Source: Armatimonadota bacterium
Lineage (GTDB): Bacteria; Armatimonadota; Fimbriimonadia; Fimbriimonadales; ATM1
DNA length: 64,000 bases
Direction: 5' to 3'
Assembly (NCBI GenBank): GCA_003577165.1
Contig: QEUM01000013.1
Coordinates: 1 to 64,000, forward strand
Position 1 is the first letter of the stretch, and every line of letters starts with the position of its first letter. Position numbers and translations under genes: made by a program. Of the stretch, positions 26,504-35,642 are shown piece after piece. Under the pieces are notes generated by a model. The model had not been told where the DNA came from and did not search any database. It was given only the letters and a program-made list of their open reading frames with translations.

Positions 26504-28684
26504 GTGCCCTCTCCCGCCCTTCTCGTGCTAGCCTGCGCCTGTACCATGCAGCCGGACGTCGCGCAATTCATGTCATCGCTCAAGCCACTGCCGCAGGGCG
26601 ACTCGCGCGACTGGCTCATTGGCGAAGCCGGCTACGCGACCGGCGCGTTTCGAACAGGCCCAAACAGAGTGACGCTCTCGAACGGCGTCATGGAACGGAC
26701 TCTGCTTCTCGGGTCCAGCCCCACGACGATCTCGCTTCGCCTATCCGCCACCGGCGCAGAGATGATTCGCGCCGTCACGCCGGAAGCGACCTTCGTCCTC
26801 GACGGTGTGTCTTATGTCGCCGGAGGTCTCGAAGGACAGCCCGATCGCGCCTACCTGAGGGAGACTTGGCTCGAACGGATGACCGCGCCGGAGAACGGTC
26901 TCGAATTCATCTCAGCCTCCCTTGTGCCGATCGAAGCCCGTCTCGAATGGAAGCGCAGCAAACTGGCGCACGACATCCTTTGGCCGCCGAAGGGGCGAGG
27001 CCTGGCCCTGGTCTTCCGGTCACGAGCCTCGACTCGACACCGTTTCGAAGTGATCGTTCGGTACGAGATGTACGACGGCATGCCGCTCTATTCGAAGTGG
27101 GTGGAGATCAAGAACACCGGAAGTGAGCCACTTACACTGAATCGCCTCGTCGTCGAAGAGATCTGCTTCGTCGAGCCGGAGTCGGCGGTCGGTCAACAGC
27201 CAAAGTGGCGAGACCCAGATCTGCACCTCTTCACGGATTACTCGTTCGGCGGAGACACGATGGCTAACGCGAACCGCGCCGTCTCGCTCGCGACGGATCC
27301 CCAATACGACACACAAGTCAACTATGAGTTGAAGATGCCTGCAATTCTCCGCGCGGAGCCGCCCGTAGGGCCGAACGTCTCCATCGCGCCGAACGAGACG
27401 CTTCGCTCGTTTCGCGTCTTCGGATTGCTCCACGATTCGACGGAGCGCGAACGCCGAGGCCTCGCCGTACGAAGTGCGCTTCGCGTGCTTGCGCCGTGGA
27501 TCACCGAGAGCCCCCTCATGCTCCATTTGACGAGCCTCGACGAGAAACAGGCGATGGAGGCAATCCAGCAGTGCGCCGAGGTCGGTTTCGAAATGGTAAT
27601 TCTCAGTTTCGGCAGTGGGCTAAATATGGAGGACGCAAGTGCAGCCAACATTGCCAAGATCAGGCGCCTCGTGGATTTCGCGCACGAGCGCGGTGTCTCG
27701 CTCGGCGGCTACTCGCTCCTCGCAAGTCGCTCGATCAGCCCGGAAGACGACGTCATCAACCCGAACACTGGCAAGCCTGGAGGCGCGATCTTTGGCAACT
27801 CGCCCTGCCTTCTCAGCCGATGGGGCGACCAGTATTTTGCCAATCTCAGGAAGTTCATCGAGGAGACCGGCTTCGATCTGCTCGAGCACGACGGCAGTTA
27901 TCCTGGAGACGTTTGCTCGTCCACGACCCACCCCGGACACGCCGGCTTGGAGGATTCACAGTGGAAGCAGTTCCGGCGAATCGCTGAACTCTATCGCTGG
28001 TGCCGACAGCGCGGCGTTCACCTCAACGTGCCGGACTGGTACGTGCTCGCTGGATCGAACAAGATCGCGATGGGCTATCGCGAAACCAACTGGTCTCTGC
28101 CTCGCGAGCAACAGCACATCCACGCAAGGCAAAACCTGTTCGACGGCACGTGGGAAAAACCGCCGACAATGGGCTGGATGTTCGTTCCGCTCGTGCAGTA
28201 CCACGGCGGGGGGGCGGCAGCCACCATCGAGCCGCTTCGCGAACACCTCGCCGACTACGAGCAGCATCTAATCAACAACCTCGCGTTCGGCGCACAGGCC
28301 TGCTACCGCGGTCCGAGGCTCTATGACTCCGAGGAGACCAAGCGTCTTGTCCAAAAGTGGGTCGCGTGGTTCAAGAAGCACCGCGCAATTCTGGAGTCGG
28401 ACATCGTGCACGGGAGGCGCGCCGACGGCCGAGATGTGGATTGGATCGTTCACGTGAATCCATCCCTCGACGAGCGCGCGCTCGCGGCACTTTGGAACCC
28501 CTCAGACTACGCTGTGGAATACGATGTTCGCGTGCCCCTCTACTACACCGGTTTGAAGGATCGTGCTCGAGTGTCCGTGAACGACGGCCCACCGAAGTCC
28601 ATCACACTTGCCGAAGATCGGAGGGCAGAATTCACGGTCTCGATACCGGCGCGAGGGTTCTCCTATTTGGTGTTTACACGCTAA
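26504..28684 (+). CDS. Predicted exported glycoside hydrolase, GH36/GH27 clan-like
   Basis: The ~726-residue protein (GTG 26504, or ATG 26471) has a hydrophobic leader (ALLVLACACT). It has an N-terminal beta-sandwich (VTLSNGVMERTLLLGSSPTT, YSKWVEIKNTGSEPL) and a central barrel with MLHLTSLDEKQAMEAIQQ, GFDLLEHDGSYPGD and GVHLNVPDWYV, and a small C-terminal beta domain. The beta-sandwich/barrel/greek-key order is that of clan-D alpha-galactosidase-type enzymes. The Asp in EHDG is a plausible nucleophile. Substrate not known. It opens a glycan-use cluster and is convergent with the MFS gene. Confidence 0.6.
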   Translation: MPSPALLVLACACTMQPDVAQFMSSLKPLPQGDSRDWLIGEAGYATGAFRTGPNRVTLSNGVMERTLLLGSSPTTISLRLSATGAEMIRAVTPEATFVLDGVSYVAGGLEGQPDRAYLRETWLERMTAPENGLEFISASLVPIEARLEWKRSKLAHDILWPPKGRGLALVFRSRASTRHRFEVIVRYEMYDGMPLYSKWVEIKNTGSEPLTLNRLVVEEICFVEPESAVGQQPKWRDPDLHLFTDYSFGGDTMANANRAVSLATDPQYDTQVNYELKMPAILRAEPPVGPNVSIAPNETLRSFRVFGLLHDSTERERRGLAVRSALRVLAPWITESPLMLHLTSLDEKQAMEAIQQCAEVGFEMVILSFGSGLNMEDASAANIAKIRRLVDFAHERGVSLGGYSLLASRSISPEDDVINPNTGKPGGAIFGNSPCLLSRWGDQYFANLRKFIEETGFDLLEHDGSYPGDVCSSTTHPGHAGLEDSQWKQFRRIAELYRWCRQRGVHLNVPDWYVLAGSNKIAMGYRETNWSLPREQQHIHARQNLFDGTWEKPPTMGWMFVPLVQYHGGGAAATIEPLREHLADYEQHLINNLAFGAQACYRGPRLYDSEETKRLVQKWVAWFKKHRAILESDIVHGRRADGRDVDWIVHVNPSLDERALAALWNPSDYAVEYDVRVPLYYTGLKDRARVSVNDGPPKSITLAEDRRAEFTVSIPARGFSYLVFTR

Positions 28685-29937
28685 TCGGGGAGCGGCTTCC
28701 CTTTTGTTTCCGGCGCGAACCAGAGAACGAACACGCCCATGCCCAGCACCAACGCCGTCGTCGCAATTCCCTGACCCACTTTATCTGTCCCCGATCCGAT
28801 CACAGCTGCAGTGAGCAGCGGGATTCCAGCAGAGAGAATTCGCGCGACGTTGTACGCTGCCCCCGCTCCCGTCGCGCGAAGCCGCGTCGGAAAGAGCTCA
28901 GGGAAATACAGCACGAACGCAGCGGACATTCCAATCGTCGTGAACGACATCAGCGGCGCGAAAAGAAGGAGAGTCGAAAAGTCATGCGCTGCGCGTGAGG
29001 TGATGAGCACTGAGATGGGGCTTGCAATCATGCAAGCGAGGAGAGTTTGACGCCTTCCCCACTTGTCGCAGAGCCACGGAACGACGAAAACGCCCAGCAA
29101 CGTCCCGATGTGAAGCACCATCGTCGCCGTGCTCGTTCGAATCTGGACGTCGCTCGCCGGAATGCCCGGAGACACGGACGCCACGAAGTTCGGGAGCCAA
29201 AACGAGACGTTGGCCGCAGCCGCGATGCCAACCGCACCCAAAAGCATTGAGACGATGAGGTTTCGGCGGAGCGGCGGCTTCTGCCAAAGTTCGGTCACCT
29301 TGGGTTTTTGCGTTGTCGCAGCAGTCCACTTCTCGGATTCGCGCACCCAAATGCGGATCACGATCACGACGGCAGCAGGCGCGATGCCCGCCAGGAACAG
29401 AAACCTCCATCCGAAGTGGGGCTCCGCGAGGTTTAGAAGTGATGCGAACACCGGGCCGATCGCAGCCGCCGATTGAAGGAACGAGGCCGCTGCAGCCCGC
29501 GCGCGATCTGGAAACACCTCTGCCACCAGGGCTGCGCCGGCCGCCCACTCACCTCCGATTCCCAGGCCTGTGATGAACCTCACCACCGCCACCTGCTCCC
29601 ATGTCGCACAGAGAGCGGTCAGGCCTGTGAACAGCGTGTAGATCAGGATCGTGACGGCCATCGTCTTCACGCGGCCCCACCGGTCGGCCAGGTATCCGAA
29701 CAGCGCGCCGCCGAGCGCCCAGCCGATCAGAAATACCGTGAAGATGACCCCTTCGACTGCCGCGCCCCTCGCTTCGTAGCCCGCCTGGCCCAGCAGTTCC
29801 TTCAGCATCGGCGCCTTCGCAAAGTTGAACAGGGCCGAGTCCATGATGTCGAACACCCAGCCCATCCAGGCGACCGCGAGCACGAGCCACTGGTAACGGG
29901 TAACCCCTTCGAACGCCGACCCCCTCGTCCTCGCCAC
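28681..29937 (-). CDS. MFS transporter, metabolite:proton symporter type
   Basis: The 418-residue protein starts at GTG 29937; the upstream open frame is antisense to the kinase gene. About 12 membrane helices are visible. MFS signatures are FGYLADRWGRVKTM in loop 2-3, RFITGLGIGGEWAAGAALVAE in helix 4-5, CDKWGRRQTLL in loop 8-9 and FPTRLRATGAG near helix 10-11. These resemble the sialic acid/aromatic acid (MHS, NanT-like) branch. The neighbouring sugar kinase and AGE-type epimerase make an amino sugar or uronate substrate likely, but this is inference. Confidence 0.85.
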   Translation of the reverse strand: MARTRGSAFEGVTRYQWLVLAVAWMGWVFDIMDSALFNFAKAPMLKELLGQAGYEARGAAVEGVIFTVFLIGWALGGALFGYLADRWGRVKTMAVTILIYTLFTGLTALCATWEQVAVVRFITGLGIGGEWAAGAALVAEVFPDRARAAAASFLQSAAAIGPVFASLLNLAEPHFGWRFLFLAGIAPAAVVIVIRIWVRESEKWTAATTQKPKVTELWQKPPLRRNLIVSMLLGAVGIAAAANVSFWLPNFVASVSPGIPASDVQIRTSTATMVLHIGTLLGVFVVPWLCDKWGRRQTLLACMIASPISVLITSRAAHDFSTLLLFAPLMSFTTIGMSAAFVLYFPELFPTRLRATGAGAAYNVARILSAGIPLLTAAVIGSGTDKVGQGIATTALVLGMGVFVLWFAPETKGKPLPD

Positions 29938-30012
29938 AGGTGGGCAATTATGCCTCCGGCCTCCCGCTCCCCCGCCTCCAGGTACGATGGCACGCCGGTT
30001 CGGGCGATCTAC

Positions 30013-31122
30013 ATGTTGGAGCGGGTTGCTGAAATCGTCGGGGACTTCGAGGTCCCCGGCACCTTCGAAGGCGCGGAGCGAATCGGCTCGGGGCATATCA
30101 ACGACACCTTTGCAGCCTGGTTTCGAACGGACGAAGGCCGCAAGCGCATCCTCGTCCAGCACCTCAACACCGAGATCTTCACGGAGCCTGCCGGGCTGAT
30201 GGAGAACATCGTGCGAGTCACCTCGCATTTGAGGGACAAACTCTCAGCCAGACACAACGGCGACCTCGATCGACACGTGCTGCGCGTGATCCCCACGAAA
30301 AGCGGCGCCAATCACACGGAAGATGACTATGGATTGTGGTGGCGAGCATACAACTTCATCGAACGGGCGAAGACTTACGACACGGTCGAGTCCACTGAGT
30401 TAGCCTACCAAGCGGCGAAGGCATTCGGTGGCTTCATTGCAGATCTTGCAGACTTCCCCGCTGACTCACTGATCGAGACGCTTCCGAACTTTCACAACAC
30501 TCCTCGGAGGTTTGAGCATCTCGCTAACGCGATCCGAGAAGACTCGTGTGGTCGCGTCAAAGCAGCCGAACAAGAGATCCGCTTCGCGCTCGATCGGCAG
30601 CAGATCGTCTCGCGCCTCATCGAAATGCACGAGCGTGGTCTTCTTCCCACTCGCGTCACTCACAACGACACGAAGCTCAACAATGTGATGATCTGCGACG
30701 ACACAGGTGAAGGCATCTGCGTCATTGACCTCGATACAGTCATGCCGGGCCTATCGCTTTACGACTTCGGCGACATGGTGCGCACTGCTACGTCGCGAGC
30801 CGCGGAAGACGAAGAGGACCTCGATCTAGTGGAAGTCGAGTTGGAGATGTTTGAGGCGCTCGTCGCCGGCTTCCTGGAGTCTGCGGGCGGCGTCCTCACG
30901 CACGAGGAAGTCGAGCAGCTTGCCTTCTCCGGCCTACTGATCACTTTCGAAATCGGGGTGCGCTTCTTGACGGATTATCTGCAGGGAGACCCGTACTTCA
31001 AGATCCACCACCCGGACCACAACCTGGTTCGAGCGCGGGCGCAGTTCAAGTTAGCACGGTCTATTGAGGTCGCGATGCAAGAGATGACGGCCATCGTTGG
31101 CCGAAGGCTGACGCTCGCTTAG
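30013..31122 (+). CDS. Phosphotransferase, N-acetylhexosamine kinase-like
   Basis: The 369-residue protein (ATG 30013; ATG 29950 is also in frame) is an aminoglycoside-phosphotransferase-fold kinase. Features: RIGSGHINDTF as the nucleotide loop, the catalytic VTHNDTKLNNVMI (HxD-like with D-x4-N), and CVIDLDTVMPGLSLYDFGDM with the metal-binding Asp. This arrangement, with FIERAKTYDTVES before it, matches NahK-type anomeric sugar kinases. It is followed after 20 bases by an AGE epimerase and is divergent from the MFS transporter: uptake, epimerisation and phosphorylation of one sugar. Confidence 0.85.
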   Translation: MLERVAEIVGDFEVPGTFEGAERIGSGHINDTFAAWFRTDEGRKRILVQHLNTEIFTEPAGLMENIVRVTSHLRDKLSARHNGDLDRHVLRVIPTKSGANHTEDDYGLWWRAYNFIERAKTYDTVESTELAYQAAKAFGGFIADLADFPADSLIETLPNFHNTPRRFEHLANAIREDSCGRVKAAEQEIRFALDRQQIVSRLIEMHERGLLPTRVTHNDTKLNNVMICDDTGEGICVIDLDTVMPGLSLYDFGDMVRTATSRAAEDEEDLDLVEVELEMFEALVAGFLESAGGVLTHEEVEQLAFSGLLITFEIGVRFLTDYLQGDPYFKIHHPDHNLVRARAQFKLARSIEVAMQEMTAIVGRRLTLA

Positions 31123-31142
31123 TCTAAGTTTTCCCGACGAAT

Positions 31143-32262
31143 ATGGACTCTGACCGGCGAGCAAACCTTCTTTCCGTTTATCGCGACGGGCTCCTCCTCG
31201 ACACCCTGCCGTTCTGGACGAAGAACGCCCCCGACGATCGGCACGAAGGCTTCTACACCGCGCTTGCGCGCGACGGGAGCGTCGTGGACACCGACAAGTC
31301 CGTATGGCACCAGGGCCGCTTCGGCTGGCTGTATGGAACGCTGTATCGACTTTCTCGAGAAGTTCTGCTTCGACGAAGACGGCCGAATGTTCTTCATTGT
31401 CACAGAGGATGGCCGTCCGCTTCGCAAAAGACGGTACGCCTATTCCGAGGCATTTGCTTGCATAGCATATGCAGCGTACGGTCGTTCAGCGAATTCGGAC
31501 GAGCACAAGCGAAAGGCCGTTGATCTCTTTCATCAGTTTCGGCGATTGGTGACGACCGAAGGGCTGCTTCCTCCGAAAGTCATTCCCGAAACTCGGCGCA
31601 TGAAGGGACTCGGCCCGCTGATGATCACGATCAACTTGGCGCAAGTACTGCGGACCAGCTGCCAATTCCAAGATGCGGACGCGATCATAGACGAGTGTAT
31701 CGCGGAGATTCGCCGAGACTTCATAAAGCCGGAGCTTCGCGCAGTGATGGAGAGCGTCGCGCCCGACGGAAGCATCCTCGATCATTTCGACGGTCGGACG
31801 CTCAATCCCGGACACGCCATCGAAGCCGCGTGGTTTATCCTGCACGAAGCGATGATTCGAAACGGCGAGCAGCATCTGCAAACCGGCCTGCAGATGCTCG
31901 ATTGGATGTGGGAGCGAGGCTGGGATCGCGAATTCGGCGGACTCCATTACTTCGTGGACCTACATGGCGGCGAGGTACAGGAGTATTGGCACGACATGAA
32001 GTTCTGGTGGCCTCACAACGAGGCGATCATCGCCGCCCTGCTGGCCCACCGCCTGACCGGAGATGCCCGCTACGAGGAGATGCACTCTCAGGTGCATGAC
32101 TGGGCCTACGCCCATTTTCCGGATCCGGAGCATGGAGACTGGTTTGGGTACCTCCATCGCGACGGTACGGTCTCCTCTACCCTCAAGGGGAACATGTGGA
32201 AGGGCGCGTTCCACCTCGGCCGGATGCAACTCTACTGCTGGAAGTTGCTGGAGGCCTGGTAA
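31143..32262 (+). pseudogene. AGE family N-acylglucosamine 2-epimerase, frameshifted
   Basis: Two frames together make an AGE/renin-binding-protein epimerase (GlcNAc/ManNAc type). The first (31143-31346) reads YRDGLLLDTLPFWTKNAPD and ends GRFGWLYGTLY; the second (from about 31342 to 32262) resumes CIDFLEKFCFDEDGRMFF and runs to the end with WWPHNEAIIAALLAHRL and GNMWKGAFHLGRMQLYCW. Roughly 15-20 residues between them are missing, and the joint lies at a shared TGTAT (31342-31346), as a microhomology deletion would leave. The catalytic His residues are in the second part. The protein is unlikely to be made whole. ATG 31143 is preceded by a weak ribosome site. Confidence 0.8.
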
Positions 32263-32264
32263 GG

Positions 32265-32290
32265 GGCGGCCGGCGAAATCACCGGCCGCC
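32265..32290. terminator. Bidirectional terminator between epimerase and VOC gene
   Basis: A 9-bp perfect stem GGCGGCCGG / CCGGCCGCC with an 8-base loop (CGAAATCA) lies between two converging genes, 3 bases after the epimerase stop. There is no long T-run on either side, so it is a strong stem with a weak tail. Confidence 0.6.
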
Positions 32291-32302
32291 TTGATCGCTC
32301 GA

Positions 32303-32689
32303 TTACATCGAGTGTTTGTAGAGCCAAATGTGGGCGCCCTGTGGGTCGGCGATGAGGGCCATCCGGCCTACGTTGGGAATGTCCATCGGAGGCACGACGA
32401 CGGTCCCGCCGTTCTCGGTGACCTTCGCCAGGCGAGCGTCGACATCGTCCACGGTCATGTAAATGGCCCAGTGGGGCGGCACGTTCGGCATCTCCGGCGA
32501 ATTCGTGGACATGACGCCGGCGATCGAGACACCGTTGACGCTCAGCATCGTGTAAGACGCGCCGTCGCCCATCGGCATAGTATCGCTGCCCATGTCGAAC
32601 ACCTTCGGGAACGTAGAGTTCATGCCAGGGAAAAGCTCGGCCTGCGGCCAAGGCGTGCTGATCGAGTTGGTCGTTTGACATCGATCCAT
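32303..32689 (-). CDS. VOC (glyoxalase/bleomycin-resistance) family protein, N-terminus possibly broken
   Basis: The clear part is VFDMGSDTMPMGDGASYTML, then HWAIYMTVDDVDARLAKV, GGTVVVPPMDIPNVGRMALI and DPQGAHIWLYKHSM: a vicinal-oxygen-chelate fold with two beta-alpha-beta modules. The 128-residue frame has an atypical N-terminus. The other frame reads FPWHELYVPE just upstream, the usual VOC opening, so a small deletion and frameshift may have removed the stretch with the FY motif (joint near 32615-32625). Function within the superfamily is unknown. It is convergent with the epimerase. Confidence 0.65.
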   Translation of the reverse strand: MDRCQTTNSISTPWPQAELFPGMNSTFPKVFDMGSDTMPMGDGASYTMLSVNGVSIAGVMSTNSPEMPNVPPHWAIYMTVDDVDARLAKVTENGGTVVVPPMDIPNVGRMALIADPQGAHIWLYKHSM

Positions 32690-32770
32690 CTTACTTCAGG
32701 TCACTCGCGCCGCCAATGGAGGCTGTCCCTCAAAGGACTTTTTGGCCCACCGCAGAAAGGAGATCGAGCC

Positions 32771-32839
32771 ATGCTGACTTTGATCGCGGCTGGAACGGCC
32801 CTCATGACCCCATCCAATCCGGCACTGACACTCGGATGA
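32771..32839 (+). other. Signal-peptide start of the fucosidase, out of frame
   Basis: ATG 32771 has AAGGAG about 10 bases upstream and encodes MLTLIAAGTALMTP, a signal peptide. It ends in TGA at 32837-32839 because the frame differs by one from the GH29 frame. After a run of four C (near 32808-32811), the GH29 frame continues PIQSGTDTRMTWW. A single missing or extra base there would join signal peptide and enzyme. It is either a sequencing indel or a real frameshift. Confidence 0.6.
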
Positions 32840-34779
32840 CCTGGTGGCGCGAGGCCCGCTTCGGAATGTTCATTCACTGGGGCCTTTACTCGATTCTCGC
32901 GGGTGAATGGAAAGGCTCGAAGGGCCACGCAGAATGGATTCGCGACACGGCGCGCATCCCTGTGGACGAATACGAAAAACTTCTGAGCGAATTCAACCCG
33001 GTCAAGTTCGATGCGAAGGAGTGGGTGCGCATGGCCGAGGACGCCGGGATGAAGTACATCGTCATCACCAGCAAGCACCACGACGGTTTCTGCCTCTTCG
33101 ATTCGCAATACACCGCCTGGGATGTGATGTCCACGCCATTCAAACGCGACATCCTCAAAGAACTATCCGACGCATGCAAGGCGAGTGGAGTGAGATTCTC
33201 CACATACCACTCCATCATGGACTGGCATCACCCGGACTATCTCCCCCGCCGACCTTGGGAAGTTGCGACTCGGCCCGCTGAAGGAGCAAACTTCGACCGA
33301 TTCGTCGAATACCTCCGGAACCAAGTGACGGAAATCCTGACGAAATACGATCCCGGCGTGATGTGGTTCGACGGTGAGTGGGAAAGCACATGGACCCACG
33401 ACTACGGCGGCCCCCTCTATGAACTGTGCCGAAAGGTGAAGCCCGACGTCATCGTGAACAACCGTGTTGATAAGGGTCGGGGGGGGATGGCCGGGATGAC
33501 CGAAGGCGAACATGCGGGTGACTTCGGCACTCCCGAGCAGGAGATTCCCGCGACCGGAATCCCCGGCGTGGACTGGGAATCCTGCATCACGATGAACCGC
33601 AACTGGGGATTCAACGCGGAAGACAAGAACTTCAAGTCCACGACGGAACTTCTGCGGATGCTCTGCGACATCGTAAGCAAGGGCGGCAACTTCCTCCTCA
33701 ACATCGGCCCGAAGGCGGACGGCACGCTCCCTCAGGAGTCCATCGATCGGCTGCGGGAGATCGGCCAGTGGATGAAGGTGAACGGCGAATCCATCCACGG
33801 CACGAACGCCGGTCCCTTCGAGCCCTTCGGGTGGGGACGATGCACGCAGAAGCGAGACGGCAACGACACCTTCCTTTACTTCCACGTATTCGAATGGCCC
33901 TCTGAAGGGCCACTCATGCTGCCACGGTTCGGCAACGAAGTGGACAAAGTGGAAGTTCTCGGCGTCTCGTCGGATCTAACCGTCATCTTCGGGCCGAATT
34001 CGGTCGGTGTAAGTCTTCCTTCCGCCCAGCGCGACCCGCACGCGACAGTGCTGAAGGTCCGCATCAAGGGCAAGCCGATCGTCTTCGAGAAACCGGCCGT
34101 AATTGCCCCAGCGCTCCAGTTCGTCAATATGCTCGACGTTCAACTCAGAGTGGCAAGTCCCGGCCTCAAGATCCGTTACACCATGGACGGCACGCTGCCG
34201 ACGAACCGATCGAGAGAGTACATCGGCCCGATCCGGCTGCGTGCGACCACGCTCCTCCGGGCCGCTTCGTTCTACAACGACGAGTTGGTGAGTGACGACA
34301 TCTCCGTTCGCTTTGAGAAAGTTGCGCCCTGGCCAGCGACGACCGTGCCGACAACCGCCGCTGGGCTCGCGCGAAAGAAGTACGCGGGGAATTGGGACAA
34401 ACTTCCAAACTTCGCCGAGCTGACTCCGGTGGCGACGGACGCCGTAGGCACGGTCACTCTGCCTCCCCCCCCGACGGAGGAGTACGTGGCCTACGTGTTC
34501 GAAGGGTTCCTTCGAGTGGACTCTACGGACGCTTACGTGTTCGACCTGCGGTCGGACGACGGATCGCGCCTCGAGATCGACGGCACAGTCGTCGTGGACA
34601 ACGACGGACTCCACAGCTCCGCAGCGAAACGCGGCGTCGCGCCACTTGACAAAGGCCTCCACCGGATCCGCGTGCTCTGGTTCAACAAGACCGGCGGCGC
34701 GGATTTAGAACTGAGAATGGGCCAGATTGGACGGCCGCTAGAGTTGATCCCTGGCGAACTGCTCTATCGCGGGGGCTGA
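32836..34779 (+). CDS. GH29 alpha-L-fucosidase with hexosaminidase-C-like and PA14 domains
   Basis: The 647-residue enzyme (counted from ATG 32836) hydrolyses terminal alpha-L-fucose. The GH29 barrel is at ~1-340: MTWWREARFGMFIHWGLYS, ITSKHHDGFCLFDS, and VMWFDGEWEST with the likely nucleophile Asp. Next a beta domain. Then LRVASPGLKIRYTMDGTLPT, a chitobiase/hexosaminidase C-terminal module. Last a PA14-type carbohydrate-binding domain (VFEGFLRVDSTDAYVFDLRS, GSRLEIDGTVVVDNDGLH). It was probably exported, since a signal peptide is encoded in another frame just upstream; as written, translation could begin at 32836. It belongs to the glycan cluster. Confidence 0.9.
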   Translation: MTWWREARFGMFIHWGLYSILAGEWKGSKGHAEWIRDTARIPVDEYEKLLSEFNPVKFDAKEWVRMAEDAGMKYIVITSKHHDGFCLFDSQYTAWDVMSTPFKRDILKELSDACKASGVRFSTYHSIMDWHHPDYLPRRPWEVATRPAEGANFDRFVEYLRNQVTEILTKYDPGVMWFDGEWESTWTHDYGGPLYELCRKVKPDVIVNNRVDKGRGGMAGMTEGEHAGDFGTPEQEIPATGIPGVDWESCITMNRNWGFNAEDKNFKSTTELLRMLCDIVSKGGNFLLNIGPKADGTLPQESIDRLREIGQWMKVNGESIHGTNAGPFEPFGWGRCTQKRDGNDTFLYFHVFEWPSEGPLMLPRFGNEVDKVEVLGVSSDLTVIFGPNSVGVSLPSAQRDPHATVLKVRIKGKPIVFEKPAVIAPALQFVNMLDVQLRVASPGLKIRYTMDGTLPTNRSREYIGPIRLRATTLLRAASFYNDELVSDDISVRFEKVAPWPATTVPTTAAGLARKKYAGNWDKLPNFAELTPVATDAVGTVTLPPPPTEEYVAYVFEGFLRVDSTDAYVFDLRSDDGSRLEIDGTVVVDNDGLHSSAAKRGVAPLDKGLHRIRVLWFNKTGGADLELRMGQIGRPLELIPGELLYRGG

Positions 34780-34828
34780 CACGGGCGTCCAGCCGGGTGA
34801 ATATCGCGGGAATACCTGAGGGGGTGGC

Positions 34829-34903
34829 TGGAGCCGACAGCCGGATTCGAACCGGCGACCTGCTGTTTACGAAACAGCTGCTCTACCACTGAGCTATGTC
34901 GGC
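34829..34903 (-). tRNA. tRNA-Thr (CGT)
   Basis: On the minus strand a full cloverleaf: acceptor GCCGACA / TGTCGGC, D arm GCTC-AGTGGTA-GAGC, anticodon arm GCTGT-TTCGTAA-ACAGC with anticodon CGT, T arm GCCGG-TTCGAAT-CCGGC. Discriminator T and an encoded CCA at 34831-34829. Confidence 0.95.
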
Positions 34904-34982
34904 TCGCGGGCGGCAAGGATACCTGAGAGGAATCTGCCCTTCGAACGTTCCGCACACCAGCGCGCCTGGCGTTGGCGAGCCG

Positions 34983-35582
34983 TCACGCATCGGACATCCA
35001 GGGCTTCACGATGCCCTGCGAGACGCCGACGGCTTGCAGCATCCGCGCAACAACCGTGTCCGCCAAATCCTCTAAAGTCGTCGGCCTGCCATACCAAGCG
35101 GGCATCGCCGGGAGGACAATCGCCCCAGCCTGTGTCACGAGAGCCATGTTCTGAATCATCGTGAGGCTCAGCGGCATCTCACGCGGAACGAGCACGAGGC
35201 GCCGCCGCTCTTTGAGACACACGTCCGCCGCTCGCGTAATCAGGTCGTCACTGGTGCCGTGGGCGATCCGTCCAAGAGTTCCCATGCTGCACGGCACTAC
35301 GACCATTCCGTCGTGCACGAACGATCCGCTCGCTGGAGGCGTGAAGAAGTCATCGGTCTTAAGCGCCTTGATGTTCGGGTGCTCGCTCCCGAGAAGACCC
35401 GCTACCGTGAAGTTCTCCGGCGACACAGCTGCGCTCAATTCGGTCGCTGCGACCTGAAGCGCCTGTCTCGTCGCCATGAGGTAGATCTCATCGAAGTGAT
35501 TCGCGGCTTCCTTCAGAAACCGGACCGCATAGATCGATCCGCTTGCCCCCGTCATCGCGACCACGAGTCTCCGGCTCGACAC
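34983..35582 (-). CDS. ubiX: Flavin prenyltransferase UbiX
   Basis: The enzyme joins dimethylallyl phosphate to FMN to make prenyl-FMN, the cofactor of UbiD decarboxylases. At 199 residues it is full length. Seen: VVAMTGASGSIYAVRFLKE (flavin loop), VVPCSMGTLGRIAHGTSDDL (Ser/Gly-rich phosphate site), LKERRRLVLVPREMPLS with the conserved Arg/Glu, and VLPAMPAWYGRP near the end. No ubiD lies next to it. It sits alone between two tRNA genes. Confidence 0.95.
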   Translation of the reverse strand: MSSRRLVVAMTGASGSIYAVRFLKEAANHFDEIYLMATRQALQVAATELSAAVSPENFTVAGLLGSEHPNIKALKTDDFFTPPASGSFVHDGMVVVPCSMGTLGRIAHGTSDDLITRAADVCLKERRRLVLVPREMPLSLTMIQNMALVTQAGAIVLPAMPAWYGRPTTLEDLADTVVARMLQAVGVSQGIVKPWMSDA

Positions 35583-35642
35583 GGGGGCGAGTTTAGCCCG
35601 CGCCTGGAATAGGAATCCACGGAGGGTATCCTCTGAGGCCCC

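Noticed and set aside
31143-31523. Separate small gene in the first epimerase frame
   Set aside because: Its residues up to the joint are the AGE N-terminus; after the joint the frame is meaningless, so it is one broken gene.
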